A stretch of 64,000 nucleotides of DNA. Source: Halomarinibacterium sp041392125. Lineage in GTDB: Bacteria; Bacteroidota; Bacteroidia; Flavobacteriales; Flavobacteriaceae. The position numbers and the translations under genes are program-made. The notes under the pieces were generated by a model. That model ran no database searches. It was not told the origin of the DNA and was given only the letters and a program-made list of their open reading frames with translations. The first letter of the stretch is position 1, and the number at the start of each line of letters is the position of its first letter. Positions 19,301-27,652 of the stretch are shown one piece after another. Location of the stretch: positions 233,381-297,380 of the forward strand of contig JAWKMR010000005.1 of assembly GCA_041392125.1 (NCBI GenBank), given 5' to 3'.

Positions 19301-22300
19301 GGTGGTTATGCCTCTGGAGATTTAGCAGTCACCCCCGGTGAAACTATCTATATTTATGTAGGTGGTGCTGGAACTGATGGCGCAGGCGGTTACAATGGAG
19401 GTTCTACTGGAGGATTTGGTACAGCCGGCAGTGGTGGTATTTCTGGTTTTGCAGGTAGTGGAGGTGGAGCCTCAGATGTCCGTCAAGGAGGTTCTTTACT
19501 TGGTGATAGAGTCATTGTTGGTGGTGGCGGCGGCGGTGGCGGTCGTGACTATGTTAATGGAACTTGTCAACCCTGCGGACAGGGAGGCAATGGTGGTGCT
19601 GGAGGTGGTGCTACAGGAGTTGACGGACAAGACCCAACTGATCCTATTTATGGAACTTATTTTAACCCTGGAGCAGGAGGAAAAGGAGGAAGCCAAGTTT
19701 CGGGAGGTTTAGGTGGAAATGGTCCACAAGGACCCGATGGAAACCCAGGAGTTATTGGAGATGGAGGACTAGGCATTGATGGATTATTTACTATTGCCAG
19801 TGGTGGCGGTGGTGGTGGTTATTACGGTGGTGGCTCAGGGGCTGGCGCTAATAATGGTTCAGGAGTTGCTGGCGCAGGTGGTGCTGGAGGTTCATCCTAC
19901 ATTGGAGGAGTAATTAATGGTAGTACAAATAATGGTGTTCGTTCTGGAGATGGAGAAATTATACTTTCTTGGGCTAGCTCTGGTTCCGTAACACAAACTG
20001 CAGGACTCCCCAGCGGAAGTGTATTCCCAGTAGGAACCACTATCAATACCTTTGAAATAACTGACGCTAGTGGAAATACCGCAACCTGTTCTTTTGAGGT
20101 AATTGTGAACGACAATGAACCTCCAGTAGTGACTTGTCCTACAGATATTACAGTAAGTAATGACACAGGTGATTGTGGAGCTATTGTAAGCTTCACCCCC
20201 ACTGTTACGGATAATTGTCCTGGTACTACAGTGAGTTCTGTACCGGCATCGGGAAGTTTCTTCCCAGTAGGGACAACTCTAGTAACCTTAACAGGAACAG
20301 ATGCCTCCGGAAATACGGTTACTTGTACGTTTAATGTAATTGTAAACGATACTGAAGATCCTACAATTACCTGTCCTGCAGATATTCTGGCGAATAACGA
20401 TCCGGGAGTTTGTGGAGCCGTGGTGACCTTTACCGATCCGGTAGGAACCGATAATTGTCCGGGGGCCACTACTGTGCAAATTGGAGGATTGGCCAGTGGA
20501 AGTACTTTCCCTGTGGGAACAACGACCAACACCTTTGAAGTAACCGATGCTAGTGGAAATACCGCAACCTGTAGTTTCAATGTGACTGTTGTTGACGTAG
20601 AAGACCCAACCATTACCTGTCCCGGAGATATTACAGTCAATAACGACCCCGGAGTTTGTGGTGCTGTGGTAAACTATACCGTTACCGAATCGGATAATTG
20701 TACTAGAGCTTTAAATCAGATTCCCAATCAAACGGGTACATTTAACGGAAGTGCCCGAGGATACTGGTTTACCGCTCCTGTGGATTTTGTGATCACAGGG
20801 CTTCGAGTACCCAATACAGCTTCTAATGGTGACCAAAACGTTCAAGTGATGCGCTTTGATGTCGTTCCACCTAATTTCTCTGCAACAGGTCCCTATGCCG
20901 AATTACTACATTGGTCCGGACAAGTACCTGGTAATGGCTTTATCCCTGTGAACATCTCGATTTCTGCGGGTGATATTATTGGAATTTTAGGTACCAGAGG
21001 AACCAATAATGTTAATTCCTACACCAATGGAACCAATATGGTCATTGCTGGAATTAATGTCACAATCGATCGATTGTTAACACAAAACGGTATTCACAAT
21101 GCAGCGGCACCACAGGGTAGTTTCTCTACAGAAGTAGGTAGTCCAAATCAGTCGAGAGTGGAGTTTGAATATATAACGCCTATTACTACACAAACGGCCG
21201 GATTGCCTAGTGGAAGTGTGTTCCCTGTGGGTACTACTACCAACACTTTTGTTACGACCGACGGAGCCGGTAATACCGCTACTTGTTCGTTCACCGTTAC
21301 CGTAAATGATGCTGAACCTCCGGTGATTACCTGTCCGGCAGACATTACTCAAAATAACGATCCCGGAGTGTGTGAGGCTAATGTTATTGTGCCTGCACCT
21401 ACCTTTACCGATAATTGTGCCACAGCAGGGTGTTATCGAACTGAAGACATTGAAACCTATGCACTTGGACCTATCTTAGGACAAGATCCTAATTGGGAAA
21501 CCTGGACTCCGGGAACTCCTTCCGAAAGTGGTGAGGTCTCCAACGAACAAGCTCAAAGTGGAACGCAAAGTGTGAAAATCACAGGAGTGCCTGCCGGTGG
21601 ACCGGTAGACCAAACCTATCGATTGGGTGAATTAGCTGCTGGAGCTTGGGAAGTTACCTATTCAATGTATGTCCCAGCAGGCAATACAGCCTATACTAAT
21701 ATTCAGAAATCGGAAGTATCCGGTATCGAATGGGCCAATGAAATTCAATACAACTCTGACGGATCAGCCCAATATAATGCAAATAATACATTTACCACTT
21801 TTGCTTATCCACAAAATGTTTGGTTTGAAGTAAAACACTATATAGACTTAACCAACGATATTAATGAGTTTTTTATCAATGGAACTTCAATTATTTCCCA
21901 TCCCTATGTGGCTGGAGCTAATGGAACAGGTACTTTAGGAACTATTGGATCAATTGATTTCTTCCCTGTAACCAATGGATTTGGAGCAAATAGCACAGAA
22001 CCTAACCCAAGTGCGATACCCCTATATTATGTAGATGACATCAGCCTATGTGCCGTGCCAATCAATGATTATAACAACACCGCAGATGCTTCAGATATCT
22101 ATCCCGTTGGAACTACTACCGTAAATTGGACCGTAACAGATCCAGCGGGGAATAGCGATACGTGCTCCCATACAGTAACTGTAATTGATAATGAGCCTCC
22201 GGTTGCTAATTGTACCGCTCCTTTTACTGTTCAATTAGATGCTACAGGAAATGCTACAATTACTGTGGGAGATATTGACAATGGTTCAACCGATAACTGC

Positions 22301-24178
22301 GGAATCGCTTCTATGTCTATAGACCCAAGTACTTTTACTTGTGCAGATGTAGGACCTAACACAGTAACATTGACTGTCACCGATGTAAATGGAAATACAA
22401 GTACTTGTACCACCATTGTCACTGTTGAAGACAATGTACCTCCTGTGGCTGTTTGTCAGAACATCACTATAGACTTAGATGCTAATGGCAATGCCACCAT
22501 TACCCCGGCCGATGTGGACGGTGGTAGTAGTGATGCCTGCGGAATAGCCTCGTTGTCCATTGACATTGACACCTTCGATTGTAGTAATGTAGGACCCAAT
22601 AATGTGGTGCTTACCGTGACCGATGTTAATGGAAACAGTTCACAATGTACTGCTATAGTAACCGTTCAGGACGTAACAGCTCCTTTCATTGCCTGTCCGG
22701 CAGATATTGTAACAGTAGCCGAACCCGATATTTGTGGTATCGTGCTTACGTATGCCGATCCATTTGCTTCGGACGCCTGTGGCATTGCCTCAGTCGTCTT
22801 GACCGGTGGTTTGCCCAGTGGAAGTATTTTCCCTGTGGGGGTTACTATTGTCGAGTGGACAGCCACCGATGTGAATGGAAACACCGCTACCTGTAGCTTT
22901 ACGGTTACCGTAACCGATACGACACCACCAGTGGCTGTTTGTCAAAATATCACCATCCCGCTGGATGCTTCAGGAAATGCGACCATTACCGTAGCCGATG
23001 TGGACGGAGGTACTTTTGATAATTGTGCTTTAGATACACTTTCCATAGATATAGATACCTTCGATTGTAGCAACGTAGGATCTAACAATGTAACCCTTAC
23101 GGCTACCGATATATATGGAAACACCAGCACATGTGTGGCAATAGTAACTGTAGAGGATGTCACTGCTCCTGTGGCTGTATGTCAGAACATCACCGTACAA
23201 CTAGATGCTACCGGAACCGTAACTATAAATCCGGCAGATTTGGATGGAGGTAGTACCGATGCTTGTGGAATTGATACGGCAGCCTATTCAGTTGATATAG
23301 ATACATTTGATTGTAGCAATATTGGCGATAACACTGTGGTACTTACCGTAACCGATGTAAACGGAAATACCGCTACCTGTACCGCTATTGTTACCGTAGA
23401 AGACGATACCGACCCAGATTTGGTATGTCAGGATATCACCGTGGAATTGGATGAAAACGGATTGGCTTCTATTGTTGCCGAAGATCTTATTGCCAGCAAC
23501 ACCGATGCTTGCGGAATTGCATTAACCAGTGTAGACATTAGTGACTTTGACTGTGATGATATTGGTACTCCAGTATTGGTGACCGTCTTCTCCGAAGATA
23601 TCAACGGTAATATCGCCTCCTGTACCGCAACTGTAACGGTAGTTGACCTGTTAGCTCCTGTGGTAACTTGTCCGGCAGACATAGAGGTAGATCCGGGAGG
23701 ATCAACCGATCTTTATGAAGTGCCCGATTACCTCGCAACCGGCGAAGCCACTGCAGTAGACAACTGTACCGACCCACTGGTTATCACGACACAGGTGCCG
23801 GCACCGGGTACGCTCTTGGGAGAAGGAACCTATACCGTTACCATCACCGCCGAGGATGAATCCGGAAACATAGGTACTTGTAGCTTCGAGCTTACTGTAG
23901 ATAGTACTTTGGGAACTAACGATATCACCTTTGATGTATCAACCATTGTGATGTATCCTAACCCCGCCAAAGCGGTGGTTAACATCAGTAACCCGCAGGC
24001 GATTCCACTGGAAAATGCGACCATTTATGATGTAACGGGTCGCCTGGTGAAAACCTTCGACCTAAGGGATATGGGTACTGAAAAGACACTGGATATAGCC
24101 ACGCTTGCTTCTGCTACCTATGTAGTAATTATTCAAAGTGAAAGTGGAACTATTACCAAACAGTTGATTAAAGAGTAA
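13322..24178 (+). CDS. Giant T9SS type A surface protein with HYR and glycine-rich domains
   Basis: The 3618-aa protein has a Sec signal peptide ending near ETNAQ. The N-terminal part holds three related modules of about 170 aa (FEAPLPIGSTSFTRAGLTF, about 25-195, and two more before residue 740), alternating with Ig-like modules (TFNENANNVSTDDF). Residues about 740-1280 are rich in short glycine/asparagine repeats resembling a beta-helix. Two glycine-rich segments follow (about 1553-1726 and 1990-2193), the second introduced by IVPNGVTSINIEAWGASGQD. Many HYR-like modules (ITCPADITVNNDPG; VCQNITVQLDATGN) fill the rest, with a lectin/LamG-like insert at about 2710-2910. It ends in a type A sorting domain (VIMYPNPAKAVVNI to KQLIKE). 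No catalytic site is recognised; a surface adhesin or matrix protein is likely. Confidence 0.88.
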   Translation: MRKYYILLLCFVSLLLSISETNAQGTETFEAPLPIGSTSFTRAGLTFTSSSANFDTEEFTGAGAGGSHRYIDNIDAPATNSTYSISITGGATLFTMQSMEVYVSSIATGDNPTADGTMTFRGFDGATQVFTSTKTTGFPTTFGSTNGFFLLDFTALPVFGDASSINIDRLEVSINGAFQYFAIDNFEFDNEVLEADPPEVQSITVVGTPASTAPSVDFLVTFNENANNVSTDDFALDAVGTFGTIASVSASSGTAITVTVNGISGEGTISIDLNAGTNIADDLGNTPPPAFTAGQNHVVSRCFQETFESYTPGDFMFATNGVTYTTGTANFDVENFGGGGAGGSDQFLSNLSDQGTAKVYSITTPGPELFTIEAIDFYLSSQANGANPTNDGTLTLEGRLTGSTLYTIQKTTGFPTNFSVNNGFYTVDFATEGASDYSLTNIDELRITIGGAFIYIALDNFEHCEEVTAAAPPIVQSIKLIGNPPANSASVNFEVIFNENANLVSTDDFSLNLQGSAVGTIASLTGSGNTYNVLVNAISGEGSLRLDLNPGTNIEDDSGNTPPDPFTDGERFIVSICDVETYEGLADGTFSWTTNTVPWASQGATFSVDEFIGAGAGGSDRYIDNLTGQGTGDINTIAITDTQMVKMGSMEVYVSSILNGDNPTNDGTLTVRGKLDGTTLYTVTKSTGFPTTFGTTQGFYLWDFATEGGTDWSMTDVDEIEMELGGAFQYLAVDNFKFCMDPPDETEVALVGGALTITDINGGTSDDTITLSVVGPNLRITNTVSRFQISGAGVVEVDDNTVDVLLANITNGITVDAISGNDAISITSVLNLPGATNSLTIQNFDSFNQSPGSDITMGGDITYNIGGTVDFRNTNAGGNLMVTTSGNIGNFAGTVLNIAGITTLNSGAANIQLGGNHNFVGLINATGNIVTVSGTPPGVWNLNNINATSTIGVTNNSHGLTFNGVISGPGLVQLRGGGTEGLLQVGGTISADLLEMAAGGQNIDVSLPGNDANLLRSYDTNNVTFVDIDDIDFADVNVNNVTITAPTINFGGGSTVTLNSGASSFNGDVLSSAGSVLNHNGGSVDFTGTSINLSSLQYNGVAGTTTNMNGGLITAGSGLTFEDLNVNSGDYQTNNVITTVNGIALISGTANLIGTGSISGEVVIGAGGELAAGNSPGCLATGSLTLLSGSTSTFEVTGLTPCTQHDQIQVTGTITIDPAADIAFLVGYANAPADEIILFLNDGVDPISGTFNGYPEGTAVVFGAFNGFITYVGGDGNDVSLVADTVPPTAVCMDITVQLDAAGNASIVGTDVDGGSTDNVGITSYSVTPNTFNCSDVGTPVSVTLTVMDAAGNSDSCTAIVTVEDNVAPNAICNDALVELDETGNATINGALIGSSSTDACGIATLDVTPNTFTCDDIGANMVTLTVTDVNGNSSSCMATVMVVDNVTPTITNVTTVDPTDCTPNDNGSITIEIFQPLTDFILGPGTYTINTDTGDFNGGGTSPGFNGTQFSFNNIDIQAGAVLDVIGNQPLLLRAIGTTNIAGTINVFGMPGTPGGGDRPAGPGGVGRAGGYNGGAGGGLAPGTNGEDGANGMGPGAGGGGINGNATGDSAGGGGGGHLNNGQNGFATGGPSIAGTGGPAYNTPLTGGSGGGGGAFEDDPPYQVGVPGPEDDAGGAGGAGGGVVRIVGNDITISGLIDAHGGNGGNANAGTGSAGGGGGAGGRIEIEGGVNPPVISGILNVSGGIRGVGEINSANGGNGSPGITTLYARGSNISTPNVEYSIDGGTNYQASNVFTGLPAGTYMTAVRIVGTTCSNAGPTVTLTLNDTTPPNAVCQNITVELDATGNATITANDIDNGSSDSCGIASLSVSPSTFSCSDVGANTVTLTVTDVNGNSSSCTATVTVEDNIPPTITCPADITVNNDPGICGAVVNYTDPTFSDNCPGTSSVTFSYTGSFQTFIVPNGVTSINIEAWGASGQDVTVEQYTPSTGGLGGYASGDLAVTPGETIYIYVGGAGTDGAGGYNGGSTGGFGTAGSGGISGFAGSGGGASDVRQGGSLLGDRVIVGGGGGGGGRDYVNGTCQPCGQGGNGGAGGGATGVDGQDPTDPIYGTYFNPGAGGKGGSQVSGGLGGNGPQGPDGNPGVIGDGGLGIDGLFTIASGGGGGGYYGGGSGAGANNGSGVAGAGGAGGSSYIGGVINGSTNNGVRSGDGEIILSWASSGSVTQTAGLPSGSVFPVGTTINTFEITDASGNTATCSFEVIVNDNEPPVVTCPTDITVSNDTGDCGAIVSFTPTVTDNCPGTTVSSVPASGSFFPVGTTLVTLTGTDASGNTVTCTFNVIVNDTEDPTITCPADILANNDPGVCGAVVTFTDPVGTDNCPGATTVQIGGLASGSTFPVGTTTNTFEVTDASGNTATCSFNVTVVDVEDPTITCPGDITVNNDPGVCGAVVNYTVTESDNCTRALNQIPNQTGTFNGSARGYWFTAPVDFVITGLRVPNTASNGDQNVQVMRFDVVPPNFSATGPYAELLHWSGQVPGNGFIPVNISISAGDIIGILGTRGTNNVNSYTNGTNMVIAGINVTIDRLLTQNGIHNAAAPQGSFSTEVGSPNQSRVEFEYITPITTQTAGLPSGSVFPVGTTTNTFVTTDGAGNTATCSFTVTVNDAEPPVITCPADITQNNDPGVCEANVIVPAPTFTDNCATAGCYRTEDIETYALGPILGQDPNWETWTPGTPSESGEVSNEQAQSGTQSVKITGVPAGGPVDQTYRLGELAAGAWEVTYSMYVPAGNTAYTNIQKSEVSGIEWANEIQYNSDGSAQYNANNTFTTFAYPQNVWFEVKHYIDLTNDINEFFINGTSIISHPYVAGANGTGTLGTIGSIDFFPVTNGFGANSTEPNPSAIPLYYVDDISLCAVPINDYNNTADASDIYPVGTTTVNWTVTDPAGNSDTCSHTVTVIDNEPPVANCTAPFTVQLDATGNATITVGDIDNGSTDNCGIASMSIDPSTFTCADVGPNTVTLTVTDVNGNTSTCTTIVTVEDNVPPVAVCQNITIDLDANGNATITPADVDGGSSDACGIASLSIDIDTFDCSNVGPNNVVLTVTDVNGNSSQCTAIVTVQDVTAPFIACPADIVTVAEPDICGIVLTYADPFASDACGIASVVLTGGLPSGSIFPVGVTIVEWTATDVNGNTATCSFTVTVTDTTPPVAVCQNITIPLDASGNATITVADVDGGTFDNCALDTLSIDIDTFDCSNVGSNNVTLTATDIYGNTSTCVAIVTVEDVTAPVAVCQNITVQLDATGTVTINPADLDGGSTDACGIDTAAYSVDIDTFDCSNIGDNTVVLTVTDVNGNTATCTAIVTVEDDTDPDLVCQDITVELDENGLASIVAEDLIASNTDACGIALTSVDISDFDCDDIGTPVLVTVFSEDINGNIASCTATVTVVDLLAPVVTCPADIEVDPGGSTDLYEVPDYLATGEATAVDNCTDPLVITTQVPAPGTLLGEGTYTVTITAEDESGNIGTCSFELTVDSTLGTNDITFDVSTIVMYPNPAKAVVNISNPQAIPLENATIYDVTGRLVKTFDLRDMGTEKTLDIATLASATYVVIIQSESGTITKQLIKE

Positions 24179-24196
24179 GTAATTTATTGAAATCTA

Positions 24197-24232
24197 AAGA
24201 ACCCCTTTTCAAAAGAAAGGGGTTTCTTTTTT
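24197..24232 (+). terminator. Terminator of the 3618-aa protein gene
   Basis: AACCCCTTT (24200-24208) pairs with AAAGGGGTT (24216-24224), with a T-rich tail after it. Confidence 0.8.
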
Positions 24233-24262
24233 ATATTTATACACTTTAAAAATTGCTTGATT

Positions 24263-24613
24263 ATGCTTCCATGGCACCAATACCTTTTAGGTATACTATT
24301 TATTGTTGCTGGATTTTTCCATCTTCAGAAACCAAAAATCTATGAAAAAATAATGCCCCCTTACATACCCTCACATAAGGGCATGATTTTAATAAGTGGT
24401 ATCGTTGAAATGATTTTAGGATTTATGATCCTAAATCCTGCTACACAAAAATTGTCGGCATGGGGAATTATGATTTTGTTAGTTTTATTTTTACCGATAC
24501 ATGTATACATGCTTCAAGAAAAAGAGGCCTCATTGAAACTGCCTAAATGGGTTTTAATTTTGCGGTTTCCACTTCAATTTTTATTGATGTATTGGGCTTT
24601 TCAATATGTATAA
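24263..24613 (+). CDS. DoxX-like small membrane protein
   Basis: The product is 116 aa, starting at the ATG of MLPWHQYLL rather than a TTG two codons earlier. Four hydrophobic segments (about 5-20, 43-60, 68-86 and 96-114) and the sequence GILFIVAGFFHLQKP place it in the DoxX-like / DUF4870-type small inner-membrane group. Biochemical function in this family is poorly defined. Its 3' end overlaps the start of the AlkB-like gene by 8 bp, so the two are translated from one mRNA. Confidence 0.75.
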   Translation: MLPWHQYLLGILFIVAGFFHLQKPKIYEKIMPPYIPSHKGMILISGIVEMILGFMILNPATQKLSAWGIMILLVLFLPIHVYMLQEKEASLKLPKWVLILRFPLQFLLMYWAFQYV

Positions 24614-25226
24614 CTTAGATAGCTATATTTTTGAATCGAAAGAATTTCCTGTAAAATTACCGATTATTGATGCTGAAATTTTTTACTACCCAGACTTTAT
24701 TTCAAAAGAAACAGCAAATGACTATTTTCAAAAACTAAAAAAAGATACCCCATGGCAGCATGATACTATAACCGTTTTTGGAAAAACTTATCCTCAGCCT
24801 AGGTTGACCGCTCTTTATGGTACCAAAGGAAAAAGTTATACCTACTCTGGTATTACCATGAATCCTGCTCCTTTTACTAAAATTATACAAAATATTAAAG
24901 AAAGTATTGAACCTGTTTGCAACTCAAATTTTAACGCTGTTTTGTTTAACTTATATAGAGACGGAAATGATAGTAATGGTTGGCATAGTGATGATGAAAA
25001 AGAATTGGGAAAAAATCCGGTCATTGCATCGTTAAGCTTAGGGGCTGAAAGATTTTTCCAGTTAAAAAATAAAAAAAACACATCACAAACCTATAAATTA
25101 ACGCTACACCACGGAAGCCTATTGCTAATGAAAGGAAAAACTCAACATTTTTGGTACCATCAAATACCCAAAACTAAAACGGTTACTAATGAGCGTATTA
25201 ACCTTACCTTTAGAGATATTGTTTAA
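24606..25226 (+). CDS. AlkB-like 2-oxoglutarate/Fe(II) dioxygenase
   Basis: The 206-aa cytoplasmic protein is of the AlkB family, which oxidatively removes alkyl groups from nucleic acid bases. The Fe(II) ligands are visible as GWHSDDE (His about 126, Asp about 128) and a distal His in FWYHQIP (about 185). The 2-oxoglutarate-binding arginines lie in NERINLTFR near the C-terminus. The preceding NLYRDGNDSNGWH and SLGAERFFQLK are typical of the eukaryotic-ALKBH2/3-like bacterial subgroup. The start overlaps the DoxX-like gene by 8 bp. The 3' end overlaps the convergent gene at 25210 by 17 bp. Confidence 0.9.
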   Translation: MYNLDSYIFESKEFPVKLPIIDAEIFYYPDFISKETANDYFQKLKKDTPWQHDTITVFGKTYPQPRLTALYGTKGKSYTYSGITMNPAPFTKIIQNIKESIEPVCNSNFNAVLFNLYRDGNDSNGWHSDDEKELGKNPVIASLSLGAERFFQLKNKKNTSQTYKLTLHHGSLLLMKGKTQHFWYHQIPKTKTVTNERINLTFRDIV

Positions 25227-25599
25227 CGGATACGTAGTTTTTTTTGAAGGATAAGATAGTAAGCAAAAGAAGCATAATTACTTCTACTAACAGATGAATA
25301 TATAGTTTACTTGAAACAACCACCAATGCTAAAAACGTTAAAACAACGAGGGCAAGTATAATGGATTGTTTAAGTTTTACACCAACTAAAATTAAAAGAC
25401 CCGCAAAGAATTCAAGAAAAGGAATAAAACTGCCTACTATTATTAAGAAAGTTTCGGAGGGTATAAAATGATATAGATTTTCTACTATAAAATCTGTAAA
25501 ATCAGAAATAAAAAATATTTTAAAAAGCCCGTGAAGAGCAATTAATAATCCCGTAATAAACTGCAATCTGAAATTTATTTTAACCCTTTTATTTTGCAT
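25210..25599 (-). CDS. DoxX-family membrane protein
   Basis: The 129-aa product has four predicted membrane helices (about 10-30, 48-70, 74-90 and 95-115). Motifs such as LLIALHGLFKIFF and FLEFFAGLLILVGV are characteristic of DoxX/DoxD-like proteins. The lysine-rich N-terminus (MQNKRVKINFR) fits a cytoplasmic start. A TACTTTTG box (minus strand, 25622-25629) sits about 23 nt before the ATG. The gene is convergent with and overlaps the AlkB-like gene. The exact role is unknown. Confidence 0.75.
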   Translation of the reverse strand: MQNKRVKINFRLQFITGLLIALHGLFKIFFISDFTDFIVENLYHFIPSETFLIIVGSFIPFLEFFAGLLILVGVKLKQSIILALVVLTFLALVVVSSKLYIHLLVEVIMLLLLTILSFKKNYVSVKQYL

Positions 25600-25621
25600 T
25601 ACACTATTTTAAAAAAGGATG

Positions 25622-25629
25622 CAAAAGTA
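25622..25629 (-). promoter_or_regulatory. -7 box TACTTTTG of the DoxX-family gene
   Basis: This is an exact TAnnTTTG match (TACTTTTGCATCC on the minus strand) with short 5' spacing to the ATG at 25599. No -33 TTG lies at standard spacing. Confidence 0.5.
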
Positions 25630-25703
25630 TTCATTTATAGAAGGTTATAAATTAAAAAATTATTAAAATTTGAATACTTATTAACAGCGTTAAAAAAACT
25701 CGA

Positions 25704-25721
25704 TATTATGCATGCATAATA
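25704..25721. promoter_or_regulatory. Perfect 18-bp palindrome TATTATGCATGCATAATA
   Basis: This gapless 18-bp palindrome lies about 75 bp upstream of the DoxX -7 box and 38 bp beyond the stop of the nuclease gene. It has no T-run, so it is not a terminator. It may be an operator for a dimeric regulator. Confidence 0.3.
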
Positions 25722-25759
25722 AGACAAAATGCATTTCAAAAAAGGACTTTTAACAATTA

Positions 25760-26536
25760 TTAAGAAAAAATACTGTTGAGTACTTGCGCCAAACGAATAC
25801 CTCCTTTTTGTAATTGTGATCTAACTTTATGTGCATATCGATACATATACTCGTACCCTAATTTTTCTCCTACCTTAGTTTGGTTATATACATCAATACA
25901 AAGTGTACGTCCTTCATACATCCAATCTTCAATAGTACCCTTCTTAATATTTTCTAGTTCTTCTTTGGAAAGCTTTTGGGTATTTTCAGTTAATTCGGTA
26001 TAGGACATCCCAAATTGTTCAATAATTTTTTCATCCCACACCCAATGTAAATTAGCTCCCTCATCAAACCATTGTACTTGAAAGGTATTTCCACCTTTAT
26101 CATCGGACAAGCCAATATGTAATGGCTGGTGTAAATCGCCCATAAAATGTACCAGTAATTTTAAATAAAAAGCTTTGTCTTCTTTTGAAGTTTCTTTATT
26201 TTTTAAAATGGAAATACACTCTTTTATTGCTACCACAATGTCTCCTTTTTCACTTTTCGGAGTATCTTCATAGGTACTGTCAAAAGGGAAATTAACATAG
26301 TGCCACGGAGCAAATTCTCTGTACCTACTATCGCTTCGAATTTCATCCGCAAATGTTGAAACAAGTGCAAGTGATTGTCCGTCTAAAATTTCATCTATCA
26401 AGTAGGCAACTTCAGGTGTAAGATACTTTTCTGCTATTTTTCCCACGGCTCTATGTCCTGTTGGCCCCCAATCTTCAGTTGAATACGAAGAATGAAAGAA
26501 AAATATAAATACAAATAAGAGGATATGCTTTTTCAT
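25760..26536 (-). CDS. S1/P1-type zinc nuclease
   Basis: The 258-aa secreted protein has a signal peptide ending near HSSYS. S1/P1 nucleases cleave single-stranded nucleic acids and 3'-phosphomonoesters with three zinc ions. The expected ligand blocks are present in order: WGPTGHRAVG just after the signal, FAPWHYVNFPFD, HFMGDLHQPLHIG with the HxxxDxHxxxH arrangement, GGNTFQVQWF and ANLHWVWDEKII. The length matches bacterial members. It probably scavenges phosphate or nucleotides outside the cytoplasm. It is monocistronic, with the ATG at MKKHILL. Confidence 0.93.
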   Translation of the reverse strand: MKKHILLFVFIFFFHSSYSTEDWGPTGHRAVGKIAEKYLTPEVAYLIDEILDGQSLALVSTFADEIRSDSRYREFAPWHYVNFPFDSTYEDTPKSEKGDIVVAIKECISILKNKETSKEDKAFYLKLLVHFMGDLHQPLHIGLSDDKGGNTFQVQWFDEGANLHWVWDEKIIEQFGMSYTELTENTQKLSKEELENIKKGTIEDWMYEGRTLCIDVYNQTKVGEKLGYEYMYRYAHKVRSQLQKGGIRLAQVLNSIFS

Positions 26537-26662
26537 TTTTATGTTTTATCATGTAAATATACAATTGCATTTTTAAGTTAATGTTATTTCTTCAAAGTTT
26601 AAGTATAAGAAACTTTAACTAGATTTCGTTTAATAAGCAATATCTTTATAAAAAATAAAGTC

Positions 26663-27589
26663 ATGAAAAACCTTCTGTTCCTAATATTATTTTTCCCATT
26701 TGTAAGTTTCACACAAACTACCCATAAAAGCGGAAAAGATATTAGTGTTTCTCCTATGATTGATGGTACTATTTTAGTCCCTGAAACCAACGGAAAACCT
26801 ACCTTGGCAATTCTCATTGGTGGCTCCGGACCTACTGATAGAAATGGCAACCAATCTATGATGAAAAATAATTCACTACGATTTTTAGCTGAAGGTTTAT
26901 ATGAAAAAGGAATCGCTACTTTTAGATACGACAAGCGTATTTTAAAACAGCTCAAAGAAAAAACCCTCACCGAAGAAGCAATTCGTTTCGACGATTTTAT
27001 TAAAGATGCCAAAGATGTTATTGCCTTTTTTAAACGTTCCGATGCCTTTTCCAAAATTTATGTTATTGGACACAGTCAAGGTTCGTTAGTGGGAATGATC
27101 GCGGCACAAAATGGAGCTGATGGATTTATTTCCATTGCCGGCGCAGGACAAGAAATTGATGATGTAATTGTGGACCAAATAGCCTTGCAATCACCAGGAT
27201 TAAAAGATAATGCACGTACCGCTTTTGACGATATGCGAGCCAACGGTATTGCTGTGAGATACAGCCTTGGATTAGCTTCCATCTTTAGGCCACAAATACA
27301 ACCTTTCATGATTTCCTGGATGAAATACAATCCACAAACTGAAATAGCCAAACTACAGATTCCTGTATTGATTATTAATGGTGAAAAAGATATACAGGTT
27401 CAAGTAGCCGAAGCCGAAAAGTTAAAGGCGGCCTTTCCTGATGCCCAGTATGAGATTATTCCGCTTATGAATCATATTTTTAAACAAATAGATAGCGACG
27501 ATATTGATAACAGTAAATCCTATAACGACCCATCCATGCCGGTGATGCCGGAACTCATTGCTATTATTTCAGATTTTATAAAAAAATAG
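26663..27589 (+). CDS. Secreted alpha/beta hydrolase
   Basis: The 308-aa product has a short Sec signal (MKNLLFLILFFPFVSFTQ). The alpha/beta-hydrolase fold is shown by the oxyanion region LIGGSGPTDRNGNQ, the nucleophile elbow GHSQGS with Ser138, INGEKDIQV bearing the acid near residue 240, and MNHIFK with the catalytic His near 271. It resembles the YqiA/peptidase S9-like dienelactone-hydrolase proteins found in Bacteroidetes. The substrate, an ester or peptide, cannot be assigned. The upstream TATCTTTA is one mismatch from a -7 box. Confidence 0.85.
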   Translation: MKNLLFLILFFPFVSFTQTTHKSGKDISVSPMIDGTILVPETNGKPTLAILIGGSGPTDRNGNQSMMKNNSLRFLAEGLYEKGIATFRYDKRILKQLKEKTLTEEAIRFDDFIKDAKDVIAFFKRSDAFSKIYVIGHSQGSLVGMIAAQNGADGFISIAGAGQEIDDVIVDQIALQSPGLKDNARTAFDDMRANGIAVRYSLGLASIFRPQIQPFMISWMKYNPQTEIAKLQIPVLIINGEKDIQVQVAEAEKLKAAFPDAQYEIIPLMNHIFKQIDSDDIDNSKSYNDPSMPVMPELIAIISDFIKK

Positions 27590-27652
27590 GAGTTTTAATT
27601 TCTGAAAGTTTCTATTAAATCTGCATCTTTGCGGTGCAAAAAAAATTAGCCA

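Noticed and set aside
17782..19712. Long proline-, serine- or valine-rich frames overlapping the glycine-rich segments
   Set aside because: They are low-complexity frames produced by GGN-rich coding DNA of the 3618-aa protein.
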